Source: Fictibacillus phosphorivorans
Lineage (GTDB): Bacteria; Bacillota; Bacilli; Bacillales; Fictibacillaceae
Direction: 5' to 3'
Assembly: GCF_001619875.1 (NCBI RefSeq)
Contig: NZ_LRFC01000003.1
Span: 1-60,797 of the forward strand
DNA length: 60,797 bases
This document shows positions 42,691-52,652 of the stretch, piece after piece. A program made the position numbers and the translations under genes. The notes beneath the pieces are model-generated. The model made no database searches and was not told the DNA's origin. It saw only the letters and a program-made list of their open reading frames with translations. The first letter of the stretch is position 1. The number at the start of each line of letters is the position of its first letter.

Positions 42691-42897
42691 CTACCCTAAA
42701 ATAAGCTCAACTAATTGTGAAATACCTAAATCCACAACCCAGAAGAACAAAGCCATTACCACTACAGTTGACAGTACAATCCCTGTATAGCGAAATAATT
42801 CTTTTCGCGAAGGCCAGCTTACGCGCTTCATTTCCTTATTTACATCAGAAAGAAACTTCGCTGGTGATTTTTTTGTCTTTTCTGCAACATCCGCCAT
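42691..42897 (-). CDS. secE: SecE, protein translocase subunit
   Basis: SecE (about 68 residues) clamps SecY in the membrane. An amphipathic helix with KEMKRVSWPSRKEL precedes one transmembrane segment (about residues 40-62, GIVLSTVVVMALFFWVV). Two ATG codons lie two codons apart; GGGGG is better spaced for the second (42897). It lies between rpmG and nusG. Confidence 0.96.
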   Translation of the reverse strand: MADVAEKTKKSPAKFLSDVNKEMKRVSWPSRKELFRYTGIVLSTVVVMALFFWVVDLGISQLVELILG

Positions 42898-42955
42898 CTT
42901 CATAAACCCCCATGCTTTTCATTTCATTTAACATTTATAAAAAAAGCTACTTCGC

Positions 42956-43105
42956 TTACTTCGTTTCCTGGTGAATGGTATGAGCATTGCAGTAGCTGCA
43001 AAACTTTTTAACCTCGACTCGTTCAGGATTGTTTTGTTGGTTCTTCATCGTTGTATAATTTCTTTTTGAGCATTGTTTACAGGCTAAAAAAACTTTTTTT
43101 CTCAT
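42956..43105 (-). CDS. rpmG: 50S ribosomal protein L33, zinc form
   Basis: A 49-residue L33 with two zinc pairs: CKQC near residue 9 and CSYC near residue 36. The start at 43105 gives [20 protein letters not shown] and has AAAGGTG upstream; an open frame extends 11 residues further without support. Its place before secE-nusG matches rpmGB of bacilli. Confidence 0.95.
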   Translation of the reverse strand: MRKKVFLACKQCSKRNYTTMKNQQNNPERVEVKKFCSYCNAHTIHQETK

Positions 43106-43338
43106 GCTAAATAAACACCTTTCGTGCGACAAACCCACTCATCCACGTTACAATGTTACTTTTAAAACATTAACATAGGGGTATAAGCTTGTCAATAAAG
43201 GGAAAATCGTGTTTAGCGAGCTAAATGTGCTGGAAGTGTGAGTGGATAATTATCGATTTTAGATGCTTCGCCTTGCTCGTGACGCAACTAGGTCTCATAA
43301 GGCCTTTTTAAGGGTGAGTATTTGCATCCCAACCTATA

Positions 43339-43464
43339 CCCGTCCCGGTATATACAACATTAATCCGCGATATTCCAGCGTTAATCCTAGAAATTATTGC
43401 CTTAATTCCGCGAGTATCGGCTATAATCCCGCGAGTTTTGCACATATATCGGCGAGTTGACAAA
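43339..43464. repeat. array C: five to six degenerate repeats, 21-bp period
   Basis: TTAATCC (43360), TTAATCC (43381), TTAATTCC (43402), ATAATCC (43423) and ATATATC (43444) recur exactly every 21 bp; a weaker unit precedes at 43339. The later units carry GCGAGT cores (CGCGAGTATC, CGCGAGTTTT, GGCGAGTTGA). It lies 82 bp past the sigH terminator in the gap before rpmG. The rest of that gap (43106-43338) shows no gene. Confidence 0.8.
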
Positions 43465-43546
43465 ATTCGACTGTAATCAGCCTGTCCAATACCCCCCACC
43501 CATGCAATTTAGCGTACTAGTTCACCATTCGCTAGAACCCAAAAGA

Positions 43547-43576
43547 AAAAGAGCAGGATCACTCCCCTGCTCTTAA
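43547..43576 (-). terminator. terminator of sigH containing the stop codon
   Basis: Minus-strand TTAAGAGCAGGGGA pairs with ATCCTGCTCTTTTTC. The TAA stop of sigH forms the base of the 5' arm. Confidence 0.85.
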
Positions 43577-44223
43577 GATGATATTTCCCTTAGTTCTAAA
43601 TAGCGCTCTAATTTACGTTTCACTCGCTGAAGCGCGTTATCGATCGACTTCACGTGTCTGTCGAGATCCACTGAAATTTCCTGGTATGATCTTCCGTCTA
43701 GGTACAGCATGAGAACTTTTCGTTCCAAGTCACTTAATATTTCCCCCATCTTCACTTCAATGTCATCAAATTCTTCTTGATTGATGATCAGCTCTTCAGG
43801 GTCAGTGACTTTTGTACCGCAAATAACATCCATCAGTGTACGGTCAGATTCTTCATCATAGATGGGCTTGTCCAACGACACATAAGAATTTAACGGAATG
43901 TGTTTTTGTCTAGTTGCCGTTTTGATAGCGGTAATCATTTGCCTCGTAATACATAGTTCGGCAAAAGCTTTAAAGGATGACAGCTTGTCCTCTTTAAAAT
44001 CACGAATCGCTTTATAAAGCCCGATCATGCCTTCTTGAATAATATCTTCACGGTCTGCACCGATCAAAAAGTATGATCTTGCTTTCGCACGAACAAAATT
44101 CTTATACTTGTTAATCAAATATTCAAGTGCTGCGCTGTCCCCCTCATGAACCAGTTCCACAAGGCTTTCATCTTCCATGAGCTCGTAATCGCTTACTGAC
44201 AGTTCCTTGAGATCTATGTTCAC
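43573..44223 (-). CDS. sigH: SigH, RNA polymerase sigma-H factor
   Basis: SigH (Spo0H, 216 residues) directs transition-phase and early sporulation genes. Region 2 holds RAKARSYFLIGADREDIIQE and GLYKAIRDF; region 4 has the helix-turn-helix GRSYQEISVDLDRHVKSIDN near the C-terminus. The start is GTG at 44223 with TGGGGGGA upstream; the open frame continues 14 codons further into the ribosome site and leader. A SigA-type promoter lies 44 bp before the start. It follows rae1 by 79 bp. Confidence 0.96.
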   Translation of the reverse strand: MNIDLKELSVSDYELMEDESLVELVHEGDSAALEYLINKYKNFVRAKARSYFLIGADREDIIQEGMIGLYKAIRDFKEDKLSSFKAFAELCITRQMITAIKTATRQKHIPLNSYVSLDKPIYDEESDRTLMDVICGTKVTDPEELIINQEEFDDIEVKMGEILSDLERKVLMLYLDGRSYQEISVDLDRHVKSIDNALQRVKRKLERYLELREISS

Positions 44224-44266
44224 GACAAATCCCCCCACCAGGTTTTTACCGGCAAAATATAGCAAT

Positions 44267-44296
44267 ATTATAGCTCATAATTCACAAAAGCGTCAA
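44267..44296 (-). promoter_or_regulatory. SigA promoter of sigH
   Basis: Minus strand: -35 TTGACG (44291-44296), 18-base spacer, -10 TATAAT (44267-44272). It starts just past the rae1 stop. AbrB repression of this promoter is known in B. subtilis but cannot be read here. Confidence 0.72.
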
Positions 44297-44302
44297 CATT
44301 CC

Positions 44303-44821
44303 TTATTTTTGACCTCTTCTCCATCTTTCAAATATTTCGGCAATTTCATCTGAAAGAAGGATAGATGATGAGTTTTGTTTCCTTTTCCGCTCGCCGACCG
44401 ACAAATGAATGTGCTTTTCGATCTCATCCATTTCGTTCTTTAATTCTCGCGCGGATTTTCGAAGTGCACCCTTACCAAAGATCTGCCACTGTTCTGTTGA
44501 ATCCGATGTTGCTACGTAAATTCGCGTATCAATCGATTTTAATTCTCCGACCAGCCGTTCGATCCGTTCATCCGCTGTCTCATTCTCTCGTGTGAATATC
44601 ACTTCCACACGATGATTATTTATCTTTTTCTCTGTACCGGGAGAAAGATGGGCATCAAATACAACAATTACTTGATACCCCGTTGTTCCTTGGTACTCTG
44701 CCATATACTCGATCAGCATGTCTCTTGCTTTAGCAAAGTCTGATGTTTTTAAGCTCCGGAGTTCGGGCCATGCGCCAATGATGTTGTAGCCATCAACAAT
44801 CAAATAGTGGCGGGTTTTCAT
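44303..44821 (-). CDS. rae1: Rae1 (YacP), ribosome-dependent mRNA endonuclease
   Basis: A NYN/PIN-like nuclease of 172 residues. In B. subtilis Rae1 cleaves mRNA in the ribosomal A site in a translation-dependent way. The N-terminal acidic site is visible in LIVDGYNIIGAWPEL and in VVFDAHLSPG, with further Asp in YVATSDSTEQW. The C-terminal part is charged and helical. The start overlaps the end of rlmB by four bases (ATGA), so translation is coupled. Confidence 0.92.
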   Translation of the reverse strand: MKTRHYLIVDGYNIIGAWPELRSLKTSDFAKARDMLIEYMAEYQGTTGYQVIVVFDAHLSPGTEKKINNHRVEVIFTRENETADERIERLVGELKSIDTRIYVATSDSTEQWQIFGKGALRKSARELKNEMDEIEKHIHLSVGERKRKQNSSSILLSDEIAEIFERWRRGQK

Positions 44822-45582
44822 TTTCGCGCTTCTAGCGGATTGCGGTTTCGGTATACTTCATACATCAAAAGGCTGGCAGCGACTGAAGCATTAAGTGAAG
44901 TTACTTTACCCTTCATTGGAAGCTGGACTAGGAAATCGCATGTTTCTGAAACAAGTCTTCCCATTCCTTTTCCTTCACTTCCGATCACAAGACCGAGTGG
45001 CATGTCCCATTTTGCTTGTCGGTAATCTTCTTTCCCCTTCATATCAGCCCCAGCAAACCACATGCCGCGATCTCTTAAATCTTTCATCGTCTGAACGAGG
45101 TTGGTTACACGAGCAACCGGAATGTATTCGATCGCCCCAGTTGAAGCTTTTGCTACGGTTGCCGTCAGACCGACAGAACGTCTTTTCGGAATGATGATGC
45201 CATGTGCTCCAACTGCATCAGCAGTACGCATGATCGAACCTAAATTATGAGGATCTTCCAGCTCGTCCAACAAAATAAAGAACGGCTCTTCACCGCGTTC
45301 TTCAGCAATTTTAAACAAATCATCGATCTCTGCGTAAGAGTATGCTGCAACCCCTGCGATAACCCCTTGGTGGTTGCCTCCGCCGCTCAATGAATCCAGT
45401 TTCTGTTTTGGTACATATTGCACAAGCACGTTTTGCTTTTTAGCCATTGAAACGATCGTGCTTACAGGGCCTTTTTGAGAGCCTTCACCTACAAAAATTT
45501 TATTTATATCACGACCGGAGCGCAGTACCTCCATAACCGGATTTCGCCCAATAATCAGTTCTTGTTCTTTTCCTTCACTCAT
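44818..45582 (-). CDS. rlmB: RlmB-type 23S rRNA 2'-O-methyltransferase
   Basis: A SPOUT (TrmH/SpoU) methyltransferase of 254 residues, likely making Gm in domain V of 23S rRNA. A small L30-like substrate-binding domain (about 1-80) begins EQELIIGRNPVMEVLRSG. The knot follows with LLDELEDPHNLGSIMRTADA, IIPKRRSVGLT and LVIGSEGKGMGRLV. I chose the ATG at 45582, preceded by GGGGAGGT; a longer frame adds seven residues. It lies directly after mrnC. Confidence 0.93.
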   Translation of the reverse strand: MSEGKEQELIIGRNPVMEVLRSGRDINKIFVGEGSQKGPVSTIVSMAKKQNVLVQYVPKQKLDSLSGGGNHQGVIAGVAAYSYAEIDDLFKIAEERGEEPFFILLDELEDPHNLGSIMRTADAVGAHGIIIPKRRSVGLTATVAKASTGAIEYIPVARVTNLVQTMKDLRDRGMWFAGADMKGKEDYRQAKWDMPLGLVIGSEGKGMGRLVSETCDFLVQLPMKGKVTSLNASVAASLLMYEVYRNRNPLEARK

Positions 45583-45583
45583 C

Positions 45584-45994
45584 TTAAGACCTCCCCTTTG
45601 CAAAATTATCTGTTAACACATGTTCCATCATGTTTCGAAGACGGTCATGCTGATTCAGCAAATAGAAATAACCAATAATCGCCTCAAAACTTGTCGCATG
45701 CCTATACGTCTGAACATCCGTGTTTTTGGGGACGGTTCCTTGATTCGCATTGCGCCCTCGTTTAATAACAGCAATCTCTTCATCTGTAAAATAGTTTTCT
45801 TCAAGCAATTGAACGACCATGCTTGCCTGAGCTTTTGCCGAAACAAATTTAGTAGCTGATACATGAAGTTTGTTCGGCTTCACCTGACCGTTTCGGATCA
45901 AATGTTCACGTACGAATTGCTCCATTACTGCATCACCCATGTAAGCAAGCGTGGTTCCGTTCAATTGTTTTATATCTGCATCACGTATTTTCAT
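45584..45994 (-). CDS. mrnC: Mini-ribonuclease 3
   Basis: Mini-III (136 residues) is an RNase III catalytic domain without an RNA-binding domain; it matures both ends of 23S rRNA in B. subtilis. The signature [19 protein letters not shown] carries the catalytic Asp, and a second acidic group lies in [16 protein letters not shown]. It starts next to the cysS stop and ends one base before rlmB. Confidence 0.96.
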   Translation of the reverse strand: MKIRDADIKQLNGTTLAYMGDAVMEQFVREHLIRNGQVKPNKLHVSATKFVSAKAQASMVVQLLEENYFTDEEIAVIKRGRNANQGTVPKNTDVQTYRHATSFEAIIGYFYLLNQHDRLRNMMEHVLTDNFAKGRS

Positions 45995-47398
45995 TTACTT
46001 ATCTCTTTTCCATCGTACACCTTGTGCGGTATCTTCCAAAATGATGTTCTGTTCTTTTAAAAGATCACGTATTTCATCAGCACGAGCAAAGTTCTTTTCT
46101 TTACGCGCCTCGTTTCGTTCTTGAATCAGGGCATCGATCTGCTCATCCAATAATTCCTCTTCTTTGTGAAGTGTAAGTCCAAGCACACCAGCAAGCTCAT
46201 CAAACAACGCAATAAATTCTGTGATAACCGCTTTAGATGTATTTTTCTCTTGAAGATACACATTCGCTTCTCTTGAGAAATCAAAAAGATTAGAGATGGC
46301 ATTTGCTGTGTTGAAATCATCATCCATATCAGCGATAAATTTCTCTCTTGTTTCTTTAACGAACTGACTCCATTTTTCTGTATCAAGAGAAAGATCTGCC
46401 GAAACCGTCAGGCGGTGTTTCAAGTTGCCGTATGACGTGCGAATTCGGTTCAGTCCAGATTCAGCCGCTTCCAATAACTCCTGACTGAAGTTGATCGGGT
46501 TGCGGTAATGGACAGCCAGCATAAAGAATCGGATAACCTGCGGATCTTGCTGCTTTACAAGATCATGAACGAGCACAAAGTTTCCAAGTGATTTGGACAT
46601 TTTTTCGTTGTCGATATTAATATACCCATTATGCATCCAATATTTAGCCATTGGTGCTTCATTTAATGCTTCAGATTGTGCAATTTCATTTTCGTGGTGC
46701 GGAAAGGCTAAGTCTTGCCCGCCTCCATGAATATCAATTGAGTCACCTAAGTATTTTTTCGCCATTGCCGAGCACTCGATGTGCCAGCCAGGACGGCCTT
46801 TGCCCCACGGGCTCTCCCAATAGATTTCGCCTTCTTTGGCCGCTTTCCATAATGCAAAGTCAAGCGGATCTTCTTTCTTCTCGCCTACTTCAATTCGTGC
46901 TCCTGACTTTAAATCATCGATCGATTGGTGAGACAACTTTCCATACCCATTAAACGAGCGCGTTTTAAAATAAACATCCCCCGCTGCTTCATAAGCAAAA
47001 CCTTTCTTAATCAAGTTCTCGATAAACTCGATGATCTCAGGCATCGTTTCCGTTACCCGAGGGTGTGCATCTGCTTTTTGAACACCTAATGCGCATGTAT
47101 CTTCATGATAAGCATTGATAAACTTTTCAGCGATCGTCGGAACATCACTGCCCATTTCATTCGCTGCTTTAATGAGCTTGTCATCAACATCTGTGAAATT
47201 AGAGATAAATTGCACATCAAAGCCTCTATATTCCAGATATCTTCTAACGGTGTCAAAGACGATGGCTGGTCGGGCATTACCGATATGAATATAGTTGTAT
47301 ACGGTAGGTCCGCACACATACATTTTTACTTTACCTTCTTCTAAAGGTACAAACAGTTCCTTTTGACGAGTCATCGTATTATAAATTTTAATGCTCAT
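45995..47398 (-). CDS. cysS: cysteinyl-tRNA synthetase
   Basis: CysRS (467 residues) charges tRNA-Cys. The class I HIGH motif is in [16 protein letters not shown] near residue 33, and KMSKSLGN is near 270. Zinc ligands appear as Cys in YVCGPTVYN, Cys in [10 protein letters not shown] and His/Glu in [13 protein letters not shown]. Its start overlaps the cysE end by four bases. It is under control of the cysteine T-box upstream of cysE. Confidence 0.98.
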   Translation of the reverse strand: MSIKIYNTMTRQKELFVPLEEGKVKMYVCGPTVYNYIHIGNARPAIVFDTVRRYLEYRGFDVQFISNFTDVDDKLIKAANEMGSDVPTIAEKFINAYHEDTCALGVQKADAHPRVTETMPEIIEFIENLIKKGFAYEAAGDVYFKTRSFNGYGKLSHQSIDDLKSGARIEVGEKKEDPLDFALWKAAKEGEIYWESPWGKGRPGWHIECSAMAKKYLGDSIDIHGGGQDLAFPHHENEIAQSEALNEAPMAKYWMHNGYINIDNEKMSKSLGNFVLVHDLVKQQDPQVIRFFMLAVHYRNPINFSQELLEAAESGLNRIRTSYGNLKHRLTVSADLSLDTEKWSQFVKETREKFIADMDDDFNTANAISNLFDFSREANVYLQEKNTSKAVITEFIALFDELAGVLGLTLHKEEELLDEQIDALIQERNEARKEKNFARADEIRDLLKEQNIILEDTAQGVRWKRDK

Positions 47399-48054
47399 AT
47401 AGAATCACTCCCTCTTTTCATTCTTTCCAGTTCTTCATATAACTTTTTCATTTCTTGCTGCATCTCTCTAAACTTATCCGCTACCGGGTCAGGAAGATCA
47501 CGATGGTCCAGTTCGCATCCGACTTTTATGCCGTTTTTAATAACCACCCTTCCAGGAATCCCTACAACGGTTGCATCAGGCGGTACGTTTTGTAAAACGA
47601 CTGATCCTGCTCCGACCTTTGAATTTTTCCCGATCGTGATGTTGCCAAGTACCTTTGCCCCTGTGGCGACGAGCACATGGTCCTCAAGTGTGGGATGCCT
47701 TTTTCCTTTTTCTTTACCTGTACCGCCAAGCGTAACCCCTTGGTACAGCGTCACATCATTACCGATGATACATGTTTCGCCGATAACGACTCCCATTCCA
47801 TGATCGATAAAGAAACGCCTTCCGATCTGTGCACCTGGGTGTATTTCAATTCCTGTAAAAAAGCGGCTGATCTGAGAGATTAGCCGTGCTAAGAACAGCC
47901 AATTTCGTTTGAATAATTTATGTGCCAGTCTATGAGCCCATACCGCATGAAGTCCGGAGTATGTTAAGAATACTTCGAATGAGCTTCTTGCAGCGGGGTC
48001 TTTTTCAAAAACAACCCGAATGTCTTCTTTTATGGCTGAAAACATGCTTCTCAA
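47395..48054 (-). CDS. cysE: serine O-acetyltransferase
   Basis: CysE (219 residues) makes O-acetylserine, the carbon skeleton for cysteine. A short N-terminal helical part is followed by a left-handed beta-helix of hexapeptide repeats, with the catalytic region [20 protein letters not shown] and [19 protein letters not shown] precedes the ATG. It overlaps cysS by four bases. The T-box lies about 240 bp upstream, separated from the gene by palindromic element R2. Confidence 0.97.
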   Translation of the reverse strand: MRSMFSAIKEDIRVVFEKDPAARSSFEVFLTYSGLHAVWAHRLAHKLFKRNWLFLARLISQISRFFTGIEIHPGAQIGRRFFIDHGMGVVIGETCIIGNDVTLYQGVTLGGTGKEKGKRHPTLEDHVLVATGAKVLGNITIGKNSKVGAGSVVLQNVPPDATVVGIPGRVVIKNGIKVGCELDHRDLPDPVADKFREMQQEMKKLYEELERMKRGSDSI

Positions 48055-48125
48055 CCTCCTTGCATTTTAAAATAAGCACTTCCGTAAGCCCTTGTCATAG
48101 GGTCTGTTTATTTTCTACATTCATA

Positions 48126-48267
48126 GGTTGGTTGGAGTGTAAGGTGCGAGACTCTCGGCTAGGACAGGCGGGCAGTTGAGACACTTAAGAGTGAAACGTT
48201 AAGAATGTGGCTCAACGCCTGCCCCGCGGAAAGCGAAGCACCTGAAACGGAAATCAACTACTTTCAA
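48126..48267. repeat. palindromic intergenic element, copy R2 (minus orientation)
   Basis: A 142-bp copy in reverse orientation, beginning GGTTGGTTGGAGTGTAAGG and ending AAATCAACTACTTTCAA. It is close to copy R1 over its whole length, including the central ACACTTAAGAGTGAAACGT. It lies between the T-box terminator and cysE, inside the transcribed cysES leader. Confidence 0.85.
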
Positions 48268-48290
48268 GAACACCAAAGAAAGTACAAAAT

Positions 48291-48556
48291 AAAAACGCCC
48301 CTGTGCCAAAACTGACACAGAGACGTACTGTTAGACGCGGTTCCACTCTGTTTAACAGGCAGTTAGACCTCACCTGTTCCCTTAAGCTCCGTAACGGGGA
48401 GTTGCCGCCCAAACCTACTCAACTTTCGGCAAGGGACTCCGAGGGGCATTTCAGCAAGCATTTCCATGAACCACTTTCAGCCGGTGGTGGTTCTCTCTAC
48501 TATGAAAAAGGGCTAGCCTACTTTCCTCATCTGCGTTTTACATGTAAAAATAAGTT
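48291..48556 (-). ncRNA. cysteine T-box riboswitch controlling cysE-cysS
   Basis: The minus strand holds the T-box sequence AGAGTGGAACCGCG (48336-48349), one base from consensus, followed by an intrinsic terminator GTCTCTGTGTCAG / GGCACAGGGGC plus TTTTT (48291-48325). A long Stem I region precedes it with AGTAGAGAGAACC. A TGC triplet at 48446-48448 in CTGAAATGCCCC is a plausible cysteine specifier. B. subtilis cysES is known to have a cysteine T-box here. A -10-like TATAAT lies at 48568-48573. Confidence 0.9.
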
Positions 48557-48597
48557 TCTTTTACTATATTATAATCTCTGCAAAATGTGTACTTTTA

Positions 48598-50067
48598 TTA
48601 TTTATTAATTTGAGTCAGCACAGCATGAAGACGTTTCACGATAACCGTTTTGCCTAGCAAAGAAACAGCAGCAGGCAAATCTGGACCATGCGTTTGTCCT
48701 GTTGTTGCAACACGGATCGGCATGAACAAGTTCTTTCCTTTTTGACCGGTTTCCTTTTGAACAGCCTTCATCATTGCTTTAATGTCTTCCGCTTCAAACG
48801 ATTCGCTGTTTTCAACTTGACTTAAGAATGATTCCATAACAGAAGGAACACCTTCACCCTGTAAAACTTCGAGTGCTTCACCTTCATATTCGATCTCTTC
48901 TTTAAAGAACAGCTCTGTTAAGTCTACGATTTCAGCACCATAGCTCATTTTTTCCTGATGAAGAGCGACAAGTTTCGTTACCCATTCTTGATCCGCTGCA
49001 CTTGGATTTTCAGAGATTCTTCCCGCTTTAATAAGATGAGGCATGCAAAGTTCAACGATGCGGTCTACATCTTGCTGTTTCATGTATTGGTTGTTAAGCC
49101 ACTCCAGCTTCTGAGTATCAAACACAGCAGGTGCTTTAGACAGACGGTTTGGATCAAAGATTTCAATAAACTGCTCACGGCTGAAGATCTCTTCTTCTCC
49201 ACCTGGTGACCAGCCTAATAGTGCGATAAAATTGAACAGCGCTTCAGGAAGATAGCCTAAATCTTTGTACTGCTCAATAAACTGAACGATAGACTCATCA
49301 CGTTTACTTAATTTCTTTCTGTTTTCATTGACGATCAATGTGGTATGACCGAATTTTGGCTGCTCAAAACCAAGTGCATCATAGATCAGAAGCTGCTTAG
49401 GTGTGTTTGAGATATGATCATCGCCTCGTAAAACGTGAGAGATAGCCATCTCATGATCATCAATGACAACTGCGTAATTGTACGTTGGGATTCCGTCTTT
49501 TTTTACGATAACAAAATCACCAAATCCGCTTGATTCGAACGAAACTTCACCTTTAACCATATCGTCAAAAGTAATCGTACGGTCTTGAGGCACTAAGAAG
49601 CGAATGCTAGGACGTCTTCCTTCTTCTTCAAGCTTTGCTTTTTCTTCCACGGATAAGTTACGGCAGCGCCCGTCATATACAGGTGTATCACCTTTAGCCA
49701 TCTGCTCTTCACGAGAGGCTTCAAGCTCTTCTTCCGTACAATAACATGTATACGCAAGACCTTTGGAAAGAAGCTCATCTGTATACTTTTCGTATAGATC
49801 CAATCGCTCCATTTGGCGATATGGGCCGTAATCGCCCCCGATATCCACACTTTCATCCCAATCCATACCGAGCCATTTTAAATGATTTAACTGGCTCTCT
49901 TCTCCGCCTTGAATGTTACGCTTTTGATCCGTATCTTCAATGCGGATAATAAACTTTCCGCCAGTGTGGCGTGCATATAAATAATTAAATAGAGCTGCAC
50001 GTGCATTCCCTATATGTAAGTGTCCAGTAGGACTTGGTGCATAACGCACTCGAACTTCATTTGCCAT
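48598..50067 (-). CDS. gltX: glutamyl-tRNA synthetase
   Basis: GluRS (489 residues) charges tRNA-Glu and, in bacilli lacking GlnRS, also tRNA-Gln before amidation. The HIGH motif is [12 protein letters not shown] near residue 10, and KLSKRDESI is the KMSKS motif near 253. A Cys-rich insert CYCTEEEL is near 110. AGGTG precedes the ATG. It is separated from ispF by palindromic element R3 and from cysE by the T-box. Confidence 0.98.
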   Translation of the reverse strand: MANEVRVRYAPSPTGHLHIGNARAALFNYLYARHTGGKFIIRIEDTDQKRNIQGGEESQLNHLKWLGMDWDESVDIGGDYGPYRQMERLDLYEKYTDELLSKGLAYTCYCTEEELEASREEQMAKGDTPVYDGRCRNLSVEEKAKLEEEGRRPSIRFLVPQDRTITFDDMVKGEVSFESSGFGDFVIVKKDGIPTYNYAVVIDDHEMAISHVLRGDDHISNTPKQLLIYDALGFEQPKFGHTTLIVNENRKKLSKRDESIVQFIEQYKDLGYLPEALFNFIALLGWSPGGEEEIFSREQFIEIFDPNRLSKAPAVFDTQKLEWLNNQYMKQQDVDRIVELCMPHLIKAGRISENPSAADQEWVTKLVALHQEKMSYGAEIVDLTELFFKEEIEYEGEALEVLQGEGVPSVMESFLSQVENSESFEAEDIKAMMKAVQKETGQKGKNLFMPIRVATTGQTHGPDLPAAVSLLGKTVIVKRLHAVLTQINK

Positions 50068-50113
50068 CTTGTTTCACCTCTATAAGTTTTTTTCACTGTG
50101 TCTCACGTTGCTT

Positions 50114-50252
50114 TTGAAAGTAGTTAATCTCCGTTCCAGGTTGCTCGCTTTCCGCGGGGCGGGCGGTGAGCCTCTTAGCGCTTTGCGCTATTAAGAGTCT
50201 CACCTGTCCCACTCGTCCCGCAGGAGTCTCGCACCTTGCACTCCAATTAACT
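50114..50252. repeat. palindromic intergenic element, copy R3 (plus orientation)
   Basis: A 139-bp copy in plus orientation beginning TTGAAAGTAGTTAATCTCCG. The flanks match the other copies, but the centre is different: TTAGCGCTTTGCGCTATTAA, itself a short hairpin, replaces the ACGTTTCAC-type core. It fills most of the gltX-ispF gap. Confidence 0.8.
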
Positions 50253-50289
50253 GGTCAAAGAAGATATGTTTAATCCCTCTAGCAACAAT

Positions 50290-50766
50290 TTATAGACTCT
50301 TTTCAATCAACACAACCGCTTGAGCTGCGATTCCCTCTTCTCTCCCGGGGAAGCCCAGCTTTTCAGTCGTTGTTGCCTTTACGTTAATTCTATCTACATC
50401 AACATCAAAGATCCCTGCAATCACACTGCGCATTTCTTCAATGTGCGGAAGCATCTTTGGTTTTTGTGCAATAATCGTACAATCAATATTACCTAAAGCG
50501 TAGCCTTTTTTCTGAACGAGTTTCCAAGAATCAAACAGTAGCTTTTTTGAGTCTGCATCTTTATAGGCAGGATCTGTATCAGGGAAATGCTTACCGATAT
50601 CCCCTTCACCTGCTGCTCCAAGCAATGCATCAGTGATCGCATGCAATAGAACGTCTGCATCAGAATGACCTAAAAGTCCCTTTTCATAAGGAATCGTTAC
50701 CCCGCCAATGATTAAAGGACGCCCTTCGCAAAAGGCATGTACATCAAAACCTTGTCCGATGCGCAT
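50290..50766 (-). CDS. ispF: 2-C-methyl-D-erythritol 2,4-cyclodiphosphate synthase
   Basis: IspF (158 residues) performs the cyclisation step of the MEP isoprenoid pathway. Metal ligands are in [11 protein letters not shown] and in [19 protein letters not shown]; the signature [12 protein letters not shown] follows, and [13 protein letters not shown] is near the C-terminus. The gene overlaps the end of ispD by 23 bases, so the two MEP genes are coupled. Confidence 0.98.
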   Translation of the reverse strand: MRIGQGFDVHAFCEGRPLIIGGVTIPYEKGLLGHSDADVLLHAITDALLGAAGEGDIGKHFPDTDPAYKDADSKKLLFDSWKLVQKKGYALGNIDCTIIAQKPKMLPHIEEMRSVIAGIFDVDVDRINVKATTTEKLGFPGREEGIAAQAVVLIEKSL

Positions 50767-51460
50767 TATGCTTTTCCCCCTGTCTGTCTAACAAAATGGC
50801 TTGTCCAAACAACAAGTCATCAGACGTAGTTAATTTTATATTATGATAGTCTCCCATTACAATAGCGACTGTTTCTCCAATTCGTTCCACTAAGCTCGCA
50901 TCATCCGTTCCAACATACCCTTCTTTATCCGCTTTCTCATGAGCTTTCATTACGATAGAAAGACGAAAAGCTTGCGGGGTTTGAACAGCCCACAAGCTGG
51001 AACGGTCGATCGTTTCTTCCACATGATCTTGAACAACTTTCTTTACCGTATCTTTTACCGGTACAGCTAACACGGCAGAACCAGAGTCTGCTGCTCTTGC
51101 AACAAGTTGTTGAATAGAATCATGCGTGATAAAAGGACGTGCTGCATCATGGATGAGAACAAGGTCCGCGTCTTTCGTAACCTTTTTTAAGCCCTCATAT
51201 ACACTTTGCTGACGTTCTTTTCCGCCTGGAACGATTTGGTGCACTTTTGTATATTGGAACGTTTGTACGAATTGCTGCATCTGTTTCAATTCCTGTTTGC
51301 TTCCTACAAGAATGACACCCTCACACAAAGGATCTTTTTCAAACACATCAAGTGTATGTGCAAGAACGGGTTTTCCTAAAAGCTCAATCCATTGTTTAGA
51401 GATTCCGGCATTCATTCGTTTTCCTTGTCCAGCAGCAGGAATGACTGTCCAATAGTTCAC
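50744..51460 (-). CDS. ispD: 2-C-methyl-D-erythritol 4-phosphate cytidylyltransferase
   Basis: IspD (about 238 residues) couples CTP to MEP. The nucleotide loop is [14 protein letters not shown] near the N-terminus, followed by [11 protein letters not shown] and [11 protein letters not shown] prefer the GTG at 51460 (product [10 protein letters not shown]), with GGTGGGGA upstream; a GTG four codons earlier overlaps this site. It lies 19 bp after yacL and overlaps ispF. Confidence 0.96.
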   Translation of the reverse strand: MNYWTVIPAAGQGKRMNAGISKQWIELLGKPVLAHTLDVFEKDPLCEGVILVGSKQELKQMQQFVQTFQYTKVHQIVPGGKERQQSVYEGLKKVTKDADLVLIHDAARPFITHDSIQQLVARAADSGSAVLAVPVKDTVKKVVQDHVEETIDRSSLWAVQTPQAFRLSIVMKAHEKADKEGYVGTDDASLVERIGETVAIVMGDYHNIKLTTSDDLLFGQAILLDRQGEKHNAHRTRF

Positions 51461-51478
51461 GCGCTTCCCCACCGTTCG

Positions 51479-52570
51479 TTACAATGCTTTTTCTAATAAT
51501 TTCTTTTTGGCAAAAATCATTCGGCCAGCTGATGTTTGAAGAACTGAAGTTACAACGACATCGATCGTTTTTCCGACATAGTCTCGCCCATCTTCTACAA
51601 CAATCATCGTACCATCATCCAGATAGCCTACACCTTGATTCTGCTCTTTCCCATCTTTGATCACTTGGACAACCAGTTCTTCGCCAGGAAGTACAACTGG
51701 TTTTACCGCATTCGCCAAATCGTTGATATTAAGTACCGCAACATTTTGCAGTTCGCAAACTTTATTAAGATTAAAGTCATTCGTTACAACGACCCCGGTT
51801 AATAACTGAGCCAATTTTACAAGCTTGCTGTCAACTTCTGTTACCTCTTCGAAGTCGCCTTCATAGATTTCAACTTTCATAGACAGCTCTTTTTGGATCC
51901 GATTTAGAATATCCAGTCCACGGCGTCCTCTATTACGCTTTAATACATCTGAAGAATCAGCAATATACTGAAGCTCTTCTAGAACAAAACGAGGAATAAT
52001 AAGCGGGCCTTCTAGAAAACCAGTTTGACAGATATCTGCCACTCTTCCGTCGATAATAACGCTCGTATCAAGAATCTTATACTTGCCATGAGGTTTCTCA
52101 ATCTCAGTTTCTTTTTTCCGCTCTTTTCCTTGGCGGTTTAAAGAGAACAGTTGAATTAATTCATCTCTCTTTTTAAAACCGACTTGAAAGCCTAGATAAC
52201 CGAGCAGAAACGTAATCGCAATCGGCAGAATCGAGCTGACTACCACAATGTCCATAGAACTAAGCGGCGACTGAATTAAGAATGCCACGATCAATCCGAT
52301 AATAAGTCCCATCGTTCCTGATAAAAGATCAGTTGCAGGGGCTTTTACAACCGTTTCCTCTGCCCAGCGTATTAATCCTACTACGTAATCTGACAGCCAA
52401 AATGTAGATAAAAATAGTATAAGTGCACCAATTACTGCCCCGACATATGGGGATGTTACTTGATTCGGCAAGTCACCAAAATTAAGTACACGAATGAGAT
52501 CTGGTATATAAAGATAGCCTAGCATGCCCCCTATTACGATAAAAAATAGTTGAACAATTCTTTTTAGCAT
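51479..52570 (-). CDS. yacL: YacL-type PIN/TRAM-domain membrane protein
   Basis: A protein of 363 residues with four N-terminal membrane segments (about 5-20, 37-55, 80-100, 105-125), a PIN nuclease-like domain ([19 protein letters not shown] near 165 with Asp in [18 protein letters not shown]), and a C-terminal TRAM domain (about 285-345). The family is conserved between disA and ispD in bacilli; its substrate is not established to my knowledge. I chose the ATG at 52570, preceded by GGGGAGG; a longer frame adds eight residues. Confidence 0.92.
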   Translation of the reverse strand: MLKRIVQLFFIVIGGMLGYLYIPDLIRVLNFGDLPNQVTSPYVGAVIGALILFLSTFWLSDYVVGLIRWAEETVVKAPATDLLSGTMGLIIGLIVAFLIQSPLSSMDIVVVSSILPIAITFLLGYLGFQVGFKKRDELIQLFSLNRQGKERKKETEIEKPHGKYKILDTSVIIDGRVADICQTGFLEGPLIIPRFVLEELQYIADSSDVLKRNRGRRGLDILNRIQKELSMKVEIYEGDFEEVTEVDSKLVKLAQLLTGVVVTNDFNLNKVCELQNVAVLNINDLANAVKPVVLPGEELVVQVIKDGKEQNQGVGYLDDGTMIVVEDGRDYVGKTIDVVVTSVLQTSAGRMIFAKKKLLEKAL

Positions 52571-52652
52571 GCCTGATTCACCTCCCCTAATCATTATTTA
52601 CAAAATGACCGTATTAAAAACGTGCAAAAAACAGAATTTTTTACTTAAAAGA

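Noticed and set aside
43260-43500. Open frames of 63-65 residues across the array after sigH
   Set aside because: Same cause as at 25.7 kb; the translations are simply the 21-bp DNA repeat read as protein.
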